DNA from: Labrys monachus | Lineage (GTDB): Bacteria > Pseudomonadota > Alphaproteobacteria > Rhizobiales > Labraceae | Length of the DNA stretch: 64,000 nucleotides | Assembly: GCF_030814655.1 (NCBI RefSeq) | Contig: NZ_JAUSVK010000001.1 | Span: 4,471,001 to 4,535,000 of the forward strand | Direction of reading: 5' to 3' | In this document: positions 1 through 7,932 of the stretch, piece by piece | How positions within the stretch are numbered: the stretch's first letter is position 1 | Layout: each line of letters begins with the position of its first letter | Position numbers and translations under genes: made by a program | Notes under the pieces: model-generated | What the model was told of the DNA's origin: nothing | Seen by the model: the letters and a program-made list of their open reading frames with translations, nothing else | Database searches by the model: none

Positions 1-723
1 GCGGCGGCGGTGCGCGAGGAACTGGCGCGCCGGCGCATCTCGCGCCAGACCCTGGCCGAGAAGGCCAAGATCAGCCTGTCCACGCTGGAAAAGGCCCTGT
101 CCGGCCGGCGCCCCTTCACCGTGGCGACGACGATCCGGCTCGAGGAGGCGCTGGGCACCCGGCTGCGCCGGCCCGAGCCGGCCGACATCGGGGCGAAGGC
201 GGCGGCGGACCAGGCGCCGGAGCATCTCGGCTCCTATGCGCGGGCGGCGATCGCCTGGCTGGTCGGCCCCTATCTGACCCTGCGCCCGTCCTTCGGCGAC
301 GCCGAGGCGATCTTCGCCTACCGCACCGAGATCACCTGGAGCGAGGCCGCCTCCTGCCTGGTCTTCCACGAGCAGGACCGCCTCGACGCGGCGTTCAACC
401 AGCAGGGCTGGGTGTCGGTGCCGCACCAGTCCGGGCATATCTATCTCGTCACCTCCCGGCACGGGCAATACCGCCTCGCCATGATCGGGCGCCCGACGAT
501 GACGGGCGAGATGTACGGCATCCTCACCACCCTGCGCGCCGGCCGCGGCACGCAGCTCACCCCGATCTCGACGGCGATCGCTTTGGTGCCGATGGCCGGC
601 GGCGGCCAGGAAGAGCCCGCCCTCGGCCGCATCGCCCCGCATCACCCGAGCTATGGCGGCTACCGGGCCCATCTCGCGCGGGTGACGGACGAGGAATTCG
701 CGCTGTTCAAGGCGGGGAACTAG
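1..723 (+). CDS. XRE-family transcriptional regulator (5' end outside window)
   Basis: The reading frame is open to the first base of the window and the first possible start (GTG at 10) already lies inside a helix-turn-helix, so the gene is probably cut at its 5' end. Residues 1-50 match a Cro/C1-type HTH: the run LAEKAKISLSTLEKALSGRR is the turn and recognition helix. Residues 70-237 form a second domain with alternating strands (LGSYARAAIAWLVGPYLTLR onward) that is probably a ligand- or partner-sensing domain; I do not recognise its family. The role as a DNA-binding regulator is inferred from the HTH only; targets are unknown. A large hairpin (776-841) lies between it and the next gene. Confidence 0.8.
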   Translation, partial: AAAVREELARRRISRQTLAEKAKISLSTLEKALSGRRPFTVATTIRLEEALGTRLRRPEPADIGAKAAADQAPEHLGSYARAAIAWLVGPYLTLRPSFGDAEAIFAYRTEITWSEAASCLVFHEQDRLDAAFNQQGWVSVPHQSGHIYLVTSRHGQYRLAMIGRPTMTGEMYGILTTLRAGRGTQLTPISTAIALVPMAGGGQEEPALGRIAPHHPSYGGYRAHLARVTDEEFALFKAGN

Positions 724-775
724 GTTTTCCGCGGCCCGCAGGGGCCTATGCGTCGACTCGGCCCGCGCTTGGGGT

Positions 776-841
776 CGATCACCGATCGACCTCTTCCCTT
801 CCGGCGTACTCGGCGTTTCCGGGAAGGGCGATCGGTGATCG
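776..841. repeat. Long nested palindrome between genes
   Basis: A perfect 13-bp inverted repeat (776-788 CGATCACCGATCG with 829-841) encloses a second imperfect arm pair (796-804 with 819-828, one bulge). There is no T-tract, so it is a poor intrinsic terminator in either direction. It may be a palindromic intergenic repeat, an operator for the adjacent XRE-type regulator, or an mRNA 3' end structure. The sequence shows the pairing; the role is unknown. Confidence 0.6.
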
Positions 842-940
842 CCCCTCCAGCGTCGCGCCTTGCCCTGCGGTCCGCGCCCTTGGCGTCGGCCGCCGGCCCG
901 GCTAAAGCAGTATCCGCAGCATCGGCAGGAGACGTCCCCC

Positions 941-1963
941 ATGAAGAAGATCGGCTTTCTCTCTTTCGGGCATTGGACGCCCTCGTCGCAGTCCGAGACC
1001 CGCACGGCCGCCGACGCCCTGCTGCAATCGATCGATCTCGCCGTCGCGGCCGAGGAGCTCGGCGCGGACGGCGCCTATTTCCGCGTCCACCACTTCGCCC
1101 GCCAGCTCGCCTCGCCCTTCCCGCTGCTGGCCGCCGCGGGCGCGAAGACCCGCCGCATCGAGATCGGCACGGCGGTGATCGACATGCGCTACGAGAACCC
1201 GCTCTACATGGCCGAGGATGCCGGCGCGGCCGACCTCATCGCCGGCGGCCGCCTGCAACTGGGCATCAGCCGGGGCTCGCCCGAGCAGGTCATCGACGGC
1301 TGGCGCCATTTCGGCTATCGCCCGGCGGAGGGCCAGAGCGACGCCGACATGGGCCGGCACCATGCCGAAGTCCTGCTCGACATGCTGCGCGGCCAGGGCT
1401 TTGCCCAGCCCAATCCCCGTCCGATGTTCCCCAACCCGCCGGGCCTGCTGCGCCTCGAGCCCTATTCCGAGGGCCTGCGCGAGCGGATCTGGTGGGGCGC
1501 CGGCTCCAACGCCACCGCGGCCTGGGCGGCCAAGCTCGGCATGAACCTGCAGAGCTCGACGCTCAAGGACGACGAGACCGGCGAGCCCTTCCACGTCCAG
1601 CAGGCCGCGCAGATCCGGATCTTCCGTGCCGGCTGGAAGGAGGCCGGCCATGCGCGCGAGCCGAGGGTCTCGGTGAGCCGCAGCATCTTCCCGCTGGTCG
1701 ATGATCGCGACCGCGCCTATTTCGGGCGCGGCGGCGAGGAGGCCGACCAGGTCGGCTTCATCGACGAGAAGACCCGGGCGATCTTCGGCCGCGGCTACGC
1801 CGCCGAGCCGGCCCGCCTCGTCGAGCAGCTCAGGCAGGACGAAGCCGTCGCCGAAGCCGACACGCTGCTGCTGACCATCCCCAACCAGCTCGGTGTCGCC
1901 TATTGCGCGCATGTCATCGAGGCGATCCTGAAACAGGTCGCCCCCGCGCTCGGCTGGCGCTGA
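941..1963 (+). CDS. LLM-class flavin-dependent oxidoreductase
   Basis: A 340-residue luciferase-like monooxygenase family protein (TIM barrel, FMN or F420 dependent). The N-terminal strand MKKIGFLSFGHW, the VHHFARQLASPFPLLAAAGA block and IGTAVIDMRYENPLYMAEDA followed by DLIAGGRLQLGISRGSPEQV are the usual family signatures. The ATG at 941 was chosen over an upstream in-frame ATG because AGGAGA lies 9 bases before it and the conserved fold starts there. The gene stands alone between two palindromic regions. The substrate cannot be read from sequence; family members oxidise alkanesulfonates, nitrilotriacetate, aldehydes and others. Confidence 0.88.
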   Translation: MKKIGFLSFGHWTPSSQSETRTAADALLQSIDLAVAAEELGADGAYFRVHHFARQLASPFPLLAAAGAKTRRIEIGTAVIDMRYENPLYMAEDAGAADLIAGGRLQLGISRGSPEQVIDGWRHFGYRPAEGQSDADMGRHHAEVLLDMLRGQGFAQPNPRPMFPNPPGLLRLEPYSEGLRERIWWGAGSNATAAWAAKLGMNLQSSTLKDDETGEPFHVQQAAQIRIFRAGWKEAGHAREPRVSVSRSIFPLVDDRDRAYFGRGGEEADQVGFIDEKTRAIFGRGYAAEPARLVEQLRQDEAVAEADTLLLTIPNQLGVAYCAHVIEAILKQVAPALGWR

Positions 1964-2000
1964 GGCGCGCCCGCCGGTCGAGATGCGGCCTCTCCCGGGT

Positions 2001-2179
2001 GCGCGGACGTCTCGTCCGCTCTGGAAACGCCGCGCTCGAAGGTTGAAACATTGCACTTGGGGGTCGGCATCTATCCTGGGACCGCGGGCGTCTCGCCCGC
2101 TCTGGAAACGCCGCGCCCGGAGGTTGAAACGTCGCACTTGGGGGTTGGCAAGAGCGGGCGAGACGCCCGCGGTCCCAGG
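2001..2179. repeat. Tandem 69-bp copies plus 29-bp inverted repeat (interspersed repeat type)
   Basis: Positions 2001-2069 and 2082-2150 are two diverged direct copies (period 81 bp) sharing the core CTCTGGAAACGCCGCG. The second copy starts within the left arm of a perfect 29-bp inverted repeat (2075-2103 with 2151-2179; arm core GCGGGCGTCTCGCCCGC). Reading frames through it give peptides such as AGETPAVPG and GRDARGPR, which I know as spurious peptides produced by a repeat widespread in several bacterial phyla. It is non-coding and probably a palindrome-tipped mobile repeat. Confidence 0.7.
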
Positions 2180-3331
2180 GAAGGCGCTCCCAGGGAAGAA
2201 CGTCGGACCGGCCCGGGCACGCGTCTTCGTCGCCGCGCCCTGTCCGGGCCGGATTGCGCAAGGGAAGATCGGGGCGACGACGGCTGGTCTCGTGTCAGCC
2301 GTGGTGCGGTATAGGATCGTGGTCGTGAGGAATCGTGGCCTCGCATGTTGTGCAAGGCCGCCGTCGCCCCTTTCCCGCCAGGCCGGGGCGCGCCAACAGG
2401 CAACGCGCCGAAGCCCGGCTCTCTCCCATCGATCCGGACCAAGCCTTCGGCCTGACCCCAGAGTGCCGGACGGGAGGCATCGCCGGCGCCGGAGGGCACG
2501 GTTCCCTCCATCACCAGTCCTGCCGGACAGGCCTCGCGCCCTTCACCGCTTCCGGGCCAGGGAAGCCGTTGGGACGCGCAAGCCTCACCCACGGAACGGG
2601 CGGGACAGGGGCCTTGGCGGACGGCTTATATCTTCGCCGCACCCCGCCGGCCGGGCAGCCGGGTCCCCGTGCTGCTGCGGCCGCGGACGCTGCGGGCCGG
2701 GTTTGCCGGCCGCCGGCGTCCGACAAGGCGATCCGGCCTGGAAGGCCGGCGCCTCTCCTGTCTCGCGCGGGATCTGCGGCAGGCCCGAAGGCGGCCCGAT
2801 CCCGGCACAGTTCCTCATCAAGCCCCGTGTACAGACCTGACGGCCGGGTGATCGCACACCCGGCGCTACCGGATGTCGGCGGTCCCGGCATCGCGCCTGG
2901 AGAAGACGCAATGGGGCGGTCTGCAGCGATCCCTTTCGGCGCCGGCCCAGCCATGGTTTCCAACACCATGACAGAGCGGACAGGCGCCTCAATGCGGCTG
3001 GCGCGCCGCAGGCGAACCGGGATCGGCCGGAGTGGGTGGAAGGCACGGGGCGGTATCGCGAACCTTGGCCCCGCCGCGCTTCGTTCCGAGGGAAAGTAGG
3101 CCATGGCAAAGGGCGGATGTCAAGGTTTGTACTCGTTTTGTTCCTGCCTCTGCCCTTCCCTGGGAAACACCCCCTTGCTGCAGCCGGGGTTACAGGAACG
3201 CCGATCTCTCGAAGCCGGATTCGGCCGGGCGCATGGAACCAATGACGGGCGGTATCGTTAAGTCGTAGCTTTGATATGACGCTGGCGTACCCTGCTCACG
3301 GGGTAGGCGGCGATCCGAAGAGAATGGCATC
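2180..3331. other. 1.15-kb stretch with no supported gene
   Basis: Several frames stay open here on both strands, but none has a credible start, ribosome site, codon bias or recognisable protein. Proline-, arginine- and glycine-rich translations in all frames are what random GC-rich DNA gives. Base composition falls in the last 250 bases (3110-3330), which may hold the promoter for the next gene. I see nothing else. Confidence 0.6.
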
Positions 3332-3772
3332 ATGAAAATTTCATCCAGATTTCGCTCCATCGCCGTGGCGGCTATCGCTGCAGCAGGCATCAGTTCGGCC
3401 GGGGCCGCCTATGCCGATAGCGGCACGATCAGCTTCGCCGTCTACAAGGCTGCGTTCTTCGTGGGCGGCTCCGGCGGCCAGGGCACGCTGACCTTCCATG
3501 GCCGGCGCTATCCCGTCTCGATCGGCGGCATCTCGGGAGGCCTCGCCTTCGGCGCTTCCAAGACCTATTTCCACGGCCGGGTTACGCATATCCGTCGCGT
3601 CAGCGATGTGGCGGGCGTCTACGGTGCCGCGGGCGGCGGCGGCGCTGTCATCAGAGGCGCCCAGATGATCGTCATGACCAATGGCAAGGGCGCCCAGCTC
3701 GAACTCACCGGCAGGCAGGTCGGCCTGCAGGTCAATGCCGACGTCACCGGCCTCGCGATCACCGTCAAGTAA
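3332..3772 (+). CDS. Small exported glycine-rich beta protein (DUF1134/EipA-like, uncertain)
   Basis: A 146-residue protein with a clear Sec signal peptide: positive N terminus MKISSRFR, hydrophobic stretch SIAVAAIAAAGISSAGAA and a likely cut after AYA (about residue 28). The mature part is glycine-rich with beta-type strands (GGSGGQGTLTFHGRRYPVSI, then GAAGGGGAVIRGAQ and LELTGRQVGLQVNADVTGL). The order of the GGSG..GxLxFxGRxYPxSIGGxS block, an alanine/glycine-rich middle and a closing LxGRQVGL block reminds me of alphaproteobacterial envelope proteins of the DUF1134 (EipA) type, but I cannot confirm this. Likely periplasmic, possibly envelope related. A hairpin follows 67 bases after the stop. 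Confidence 0.7.
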   Translation: MKISSRFRSIAVAAIAAAGISSAGAAYADSGTISFAVYKAAFFVGGSGGQGTLTFHGRRYPVSIGGISGGLAFGASKTYFHGRVTHIRRVSDVAGVYGAAGGGGAVIRGAQMIVMTNGKGAQLELTGRQVGLQVNADVTGLAITVK

Positions 3773-3839
3773 GGGCCTTTCCCGGGCCCCTGGGCCATGT
3801 GCGCTAATCTCGAATCGTGAAGCGCAACGCTGGGGCCTG

Positions 3840-3859
3840 CCCTCCCCCCTGTGGGGAGG
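3840..3859. repeat. GC hairpin of a common alphaproteobacterial intergenic type
   Basis: The sequence CCCTCCCCCCTGTGGGGAGGG folds into a short strong hairpin, followed by more G-runs (AAGGGTGGGGGGCG). The same kind of block is frequent between genes in related genomes. There is no T-tract, so I do not call it a terminator of the preceding gene. Confidence 0.4.
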
Positions 3860-4155
3860 GAATGGAAGGGTGGGGGGCGAGACACCAGGCTCGCGCGAGC
3901 AAAGTGGGCCCGTCCCCTTCCCTGCCCCGGCCAGGCTTATGCTCCGGCTGACGTAAAGATCTGAATCACGGTGACTTTGAGTGAGGATGGGCGCCGTGTC
4001 GGAGCGCCAGCCCTCCCCCAACGTCACCGTCATTGTTTGTCGCCGCCGGCTGGTTCCTTCTCGGAGGCACGCCGAAGAGATGCATCGGTATCCGAATTGG
4101 GGTATATGCCGATGGCTTCTCCGGGCGGGCAACGACACAAGGGAACTCCGAGATC

Positions 4156-4866
4156 ATGATCATGGACGATGGGATTGCCGGTGCCGGCGAGATGGACAAG
4201 GTTGCCCGGCCGGGCCTCCGGGCGGGACTTCTCGATCGCCGGTCGTTTCTGTTCGGCTCTGCCGCCGTCGGGATGAGCGCGCTGGGGCTCGCCGGCTGCG
4301 CGACCGACGGCATGAGCCTCGCCGAGGCCGAGAAGATCTACGGGCCGGTGCCCGACGAGAAATTCCCGGTTCCGGCGGTCAATCTCGGCAAGCTCGATTC
4401 GAAATATTATCGCCGCAGGGTGCGCTACGACAGCAAGGAAGCCGCCGGCACCATCATCATCGATCCCGGCAAGCATTATGTCTACCGCATCGAAGGCGAC
4501 GGCAGCGCCACCCGCTATGGCGCCAATGTCGGCCGCGCAGGCTTCCTGTGGAGCGGCGAAGCCTATGTCGGGCGCAAGGCCGAATGGGCGACCTGGACGC
4601 CGCCCAAGGAGATGATGGCGCGCCAGCCCGAGGCGCGCAAATATGCCGGTGGCATGCCCGGCGGCCTCGGCAACCCGCTCGGTGCCCGCACGCTCTACCT
4701 CTATCAGAACGGCGCCTACACGCTCTATACGATCTACAGCACCAGCGTGCCCCAATCGATCGGCACCGGCGTGACGAGCGGCTGTACCGGCCTCCTCACC
4801 CAGGACATGCTCGACCTCTATCCGCGCACGCCGGTCAAGACGAAGGTGATCGTCCTGCCGGCGTAG
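4156..4866 (+). CDS. L,D-transpeptidase-fold (YkuD) exported protein with altered active site
   Basis: A 236-residue protein with an RRSFLFGSAAVGMSALGLAGC segment (residues 28-48) that reads as a twin-arginine signal ending in a lipobox cysteine (C48). Residues 62-236 match Rhizobiales YkuD enzymes, which cross-link peptidoglycan stem peptides: GPVPDEKFPVPAV, GTIIIDPGKHYVYRI, KAEWATWTPPKEMM and GNPLGARTLYLY. The nucleophile C210 is kept (TSGC), but the usual HGTNxP motif is YSTSVP (residues 194-199), so the catalytic His is Tyr194, and the Arg after the Cys motif (GCIR) is replaced (GCTG). It is therefore probably not a standard transpeptidase; it may bind peptidoglycan or use another mechanism. 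ATG 4162 is an alternative start. Confidence 0.85.
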   Translation: MIMDDGIAGAGEMDKVARPGLRAGLLDRRSFLFGSAAVGMSALGLAGCATDGMSLAEAEKIYGPVPDEKFPVPAVNLGKLDSKYYRRRVRYDSKEAAGTIIIDPGKHYVYRIEGDGSATRYGANVGRAGFLWSGEAYVGRKAEWATWTPPKEMMARQPEARKYAGGMPGGLGNPLGARTLYLYQNGAYTLYTIYSTSVPQSIGTGVTSGCTGLLTQDMLDLYPRTPVKTKVIVLPA

Positions 4867-5122
4867 GCGGCGGCTTCGGCCTGCCGCGACGTTCGGATGC
4901 GTAGCCGCGGCAGGGCGGAACCCGATCGCTTCGCCTTGAAGGCATCTATGCGAAAACCGCCATCGCATTCGAACAATCGGAATTCGATGGCTCAGCCTCA
5001 TTCCGCGCGACCGGGAATTGCAGCCACGCCATCGATCGCCTCAACCAGACCGTCACGATGCTGCCGGCGAAATCCGTGATGTCTCGCGAAACCTCGGGAG
5101 GCCTCGCTGAGCCCCCAAGGAT
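4867..5122. other. Possible decayed coding stretch, no gene called
   Basis: One plus-strand frame stays open from about 4920 to 5124 and gives a protein-like reading (for example LEGIYAKTAIAFEQSEFDG), but it has no start codon in a sensible place and I recognise no family. It may be a remnant of the gene whose tail is the following PhoU-like frame, in a different phase. Treat as uncertain. Confidence 0.25.
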
Positions 5123-5524
5123 ATGACCGGGCTGAACGGGATAATGAACAGCCACCGCCTGCTTGGCGGCCTCGGCCGGACGGTGATCGATCTCGCGACG
5201 ACCGCCCTCCGCATCGACCACGACGCCCCCTCGGGCATCCTCGCCGGCACCATCGTCGAAGGCCTCGATGCGGTGGTGCTGACGATGCTGGAGGCCCTGA
5301 ACGAGGCATCCCCCGAAGCCCGGGAGCATTTCCACGCCATAACCCGCGACCGCGCAAACGTGATGCAGCCCCTCCGCCAGGCCTATCTGGCGGCCGAACC
5401 GGACCTGTCGATGGCGCAAAAGGGCGCCATTCTCATCCTGACCAACCTCGCCGAACGCGCCCTCGGGCTGCTCGGCCAATTCGCCGACCAGGAAAAGGCA
5501 ACGGAGCGGGAACAGGCGGGTTGA
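5123..5524 (+). CDS. PhoU-like helical protein, possibly the tail of a lost Na/phosphate cotransporter
   Basis: 133 residues, almost all helical. The second half (LDAVVLTMLEALNEASPEAR, then AITRDRANVMQPLRQAYLAA and QKGAILILTNLAERALGLLG) resembles the C-terminal PhoU-like domain of Na/Pi cotransporters, where a regulator domain of about 150-200 residues follows the membrane part. The membrane part is absent, and nothing upstream encodes it. It is either a stand-alone PhoU-like protein or a gene fragment. No ribosome site is obvious before the ATG at 5123; an alternative ATG is seven codons in. Confidence 0.5.
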   Translation: MTGLNGIMNSHRLLGGLGRTVIDLATTALRIDHDAPSGILAGTIVEGLDAVVLTMLEALNEASPEAREHFHAITRDRANVMQPLRQAYLAAEPDLSMAQKGAILILTNLAERALGLLGQFADQEKATEREQAG

Positions 5525-5831
5525 GGGGACTGGGACGGGCAGCGACGAGGGCCGGACGGGGCGGCCCACCGCGAGGGATTGCCTGTGGGATACGCTACCG
5601 AGATGGCGCCAGGAAAAGCCATTCGCTCGCAGCCGAATAGCGGACATTCATCTCCGCGCCCCTAAGTGGACATTCACTTACTCTGGCGTCGATCCCGAAA
5701 GCTGACGTCTATTCATATAGCGACGATCGCGCGTTTGAGTGGGAAGCCGACTGGCAGCCTTTCGCGGGAAGAACGAGTTACCCGACACTCCGCTACTGCG
5801 GGGCGACCAGCTGCTAGTACCTCAATTCTAG
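5525..5831. other. Left flank of the island: degenerate short repeats, no gene
   Basis: Contains spaced copies of a GGACATTC-like word (GCGGACATTCAT near 5640, GTGGACATTCACT near 5667, GACGTCTATTCAT near 5704), a pattern I associate with decayed intergenic repeats in alphaproteobacteria. A short frame ending near 5818 reads protein-like at its end but has no start. Base composition drops here, marking the left border of the low-GC island. Confidence 0.4.
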
Positions 5832-7871
5832 CTAAGCACTTCTCTCAGCCGCATCCGGCGCCAAAGCCCTCGGCTGATCGCCACCATCTTCGTCGGCGTC
5901 TTCGACGATGACACCTTCCAGAAACTGGCTATGTTTTTCCTGCAGATATCTGATCGCGGTACTTTCGTCGGCGGAATGCTGCAGATGCTCTTGGAAGAAC
6001 TGAAGCCGAGCCCGATTTTCCTCGATGAGCTCGCCCCAGGTCTTGATACCGACGATATGCCGCGGCCCCCGCGCGATCAGGCGGCGCTCGCGATCTGGAC
6101 CACTTTCGATCTCATGCTTTGCGAAGTCGTCATAGGCGTTGGAGACCAGCCAGAAGTGCCAGCGCACGCCGTCGACGGTCGAGAACCGCTCGTCTGACGT
6201 GACGGCGATCGCGTATTTTTTTGCCTGCGTGATCTCGTCGGCGCCGATCTTCACCTTCGGCGCCTTGAGCTCGACGATCATGTGCTCAATGTCGTTGGCA
6301 CGATGCCGTCGCGTCGAGCGCGAGAACATCAGGTCGATGATGCCGCGCGCCTTGCCGATCACTTTCACTGGCTCGTCGATCGCGATGTTCGGATCGAGAT
6401 GGTCGCGATGCTTTTCGAGGACGCGACGGAGATCCTTGTCGCTCACCCAAAGGTTATACTCCTCGCCGAACACCCAGGTATTTTCGGCGAGGATTTTGTG
6501 GAGCTGGGTGCGTTCCTTCAATCGGCCTTTGGTTTCCGGGTCGAAGACGATCGACTCGAGCGCGGATATGAACTTCAGTCGATCGGCGACGGTCTTGGCG
6601 GCGGTGATGATCGCGGACAGCGTCGTTTCCTGCAGAAGGTTCGCAAGCTCCTTCTGCTTACGGGCCGGCAGGTCCAGAACCTCCTTCAGGATGAGCTGCA
6701 ACTCCTCCGGTCCGCGCTCGATGGCGTTGCGCAGCATGCGAAGGTGCAGCGCCTTCGCCTTTGCCGAGCTGATGCCAAGATCGGGCGCAAGCTCCTGAAC
6801 CTGGACCGCGACGATGTCGAACACCTGACGCTCGACCTTCTCGACGGCGTTCTGCGGCGTGCCGCGATAGGGATAGACGTCTTCGGCGATCCACTCGTCG
6901 ACCAAGGATCGCGCCTTTTCCGCCGATTTTTCGCGAAAATAGTCCTTGATTGCCGAGCGGGCATTTTCGACGGCTGCGCTCAGCAGGGGATCCATCTCCG
7001 AGAGCGCAACGCGTTCTTCGTTGTGCAATTCCTCGACATAGGTAGATTTCAGATATGCGGAGAAAGAGAAGCCGGGAATGTGGAAGCGCGTTTCGACTTG
7101 ATCGAACGGAAAGCCGCTCGCGGAGCAGAGATAGAGGACTCGCCGCGCATCCGTTCGCCATTCGATGACTTCGAGCTCGACATCGTGCCGGGCGCCATCA
7201 TCCTTCTCGATTGGCGGCAGTGACGCTTTGTGGTGACTGGCGATAACATTCTCGGGATCGAGCCTATGGCCGGTGATCGAGATCGACACGCCTCGATAGT
7301 TCATCAGGTAGAGCGCGAAAATCTCGTTCAGGTCCTGAAGGCCGTCTTCGCTCTCGAAGGTCTTGAAATCACGCCGGAGGTCGTCGATTTCGACGATGAC
7401 CCCCGTTGAGCGCCCGGGTGCTGGCGCTTCCTCGGTGATGGTGACGTCGGTGAGATCGGCCTCGAGGAGCCGGACCTCGAACGCCTTACGCCCGGACGGA
7501 TCGTCATAGCAGACCTTCCAGGTGACCGACTGGCCGATGGCGAACGCCTTGTAGCGGCCGCGCCCTTCCTGGCCGTGGATCATGCGGTGGTTGCGCTTGG
7601 TCTGGCGAACGTGGCGTTTCCACGAGCCGCCGAGATTACCGAACAGCGCACGGGCGTCGCTGCGGGAAAATCCGTCACCATTGTCGTAGACGACGATTTT
7701 CGACATGCCGCCTGCGAGATCGTTGTGCGCGAACTCGACCGATACCTCGGTGGCGTCGCCATCGAGGCTGTTCCATAGCAACTCCGCAAGCGCAGGCACC
7801 GGCTTCGCCTTGGTCTGCCGCGCGACGAAATCATCTCTCACCGCGACGGATACATGTTCCTCGCCGGCCAT
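5832..7871 (-). CDS. GHKL ATPase fused to a PD-(D/E)xK (DUF4263/Shedu-like) nuclease domain
   Basis: 679 residues. The N-terminal 300 residues carry the Bergerat-fold ATPase boxes of Hsp90/MutL/MORC proteins: N box ELLWNSLDGDA (E30, N34), G1 box DNGDGF (63-68) and G2-like GRGRYKAFAIG (103-113). A long charged helical middle (300-440) follows. The C-terminal part has LAENTWVFGEEYNLW (461-475), IIDLMF with D513, VELKAPK with E534 and K536, and ITQAKKYA with Q549, the order of catalytic residues in PD-(D/E)xK nucleases of the DUF4263 type. An ATP-gated nuclease is therefore inferred. It is the last gene of a three-gene minus-strand set, 61 bases after the HEPN-like gene, and its GC content is visibly lower than that of the flanks. 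Confidence 0.8.
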   Translation of the reverse strand: MAGEEHVSVAVRDDFVARQTKAKPVPALAELLWNSLDGDATEVSVEFAHNDLAGGMSKIVVYDNGDGFSRSDARALFGNLGGSWKRHVRQTKRNHRMIHGQEGRGRYKAFAIGQSVTWKVCYDDPSGRKAFEVRLLEADLTDVTITEEAPAPGRSTGVIVEIDDLRRDFKTFESEDGLQDLNEIFALYLMNYRGVSISITGHRLDPENVIASHHKASLPPIEKDDGARHDVELEVIEWRTDARRVLYLCSASGFPFDQVETRFHIPGFSFSAYLKSTYVEELHNEERVALSEMDPLLSAAVENARSAIKDYFREKSAEKARSLVDEWIAEDVYPYRGTPQNAVEKVERQVFDIVAVQVQELAPDLGISSAKAKALHLRMLRNAIERGPEELQLILKEVLDLPARKQKELANLLQETTLSAIITAAKTVADRLKFISALESIVFDPETKGRLKERTQLHKILAENTWVFGEEYNLWVSDKDLRRVLEKHRDHLDPNIAIDEPVKVIGKARGIIDLMFSRSTRRHRANDIEHMIVELKAPKVKIGADEITQAKKYAIAVTSDERFSTVDGVRWHFWLVSNAYDDFAKHEIESGPDRERRLIARGPRHIVGIKTWGELIEENRARLQFFQEHLQHSADESTAIRYLQEKHSQFLEGVIVEDADEDGGDQPRALAPDAAERSA

Positions 7872-7932
7872 TTACCCTCCCGAGCCCCTAACCGGGCCAG
7901 TTTCCCACGCCGACCGCGCCGAGCGACGACGT

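Noticed and set aside
2001-2150. Possible CRISPR array
   Set aside because: Only two diverged 69-bp copies with no regular spacers; the inverted 29-bp end marks a palindromic repeat instead.
2335-3109. Overlapping open frames of 170-250 codons on both strands
   Set aside because: No ribosome sites, no conserved motifs, similar openness in several frames at once; treated as non-coding.
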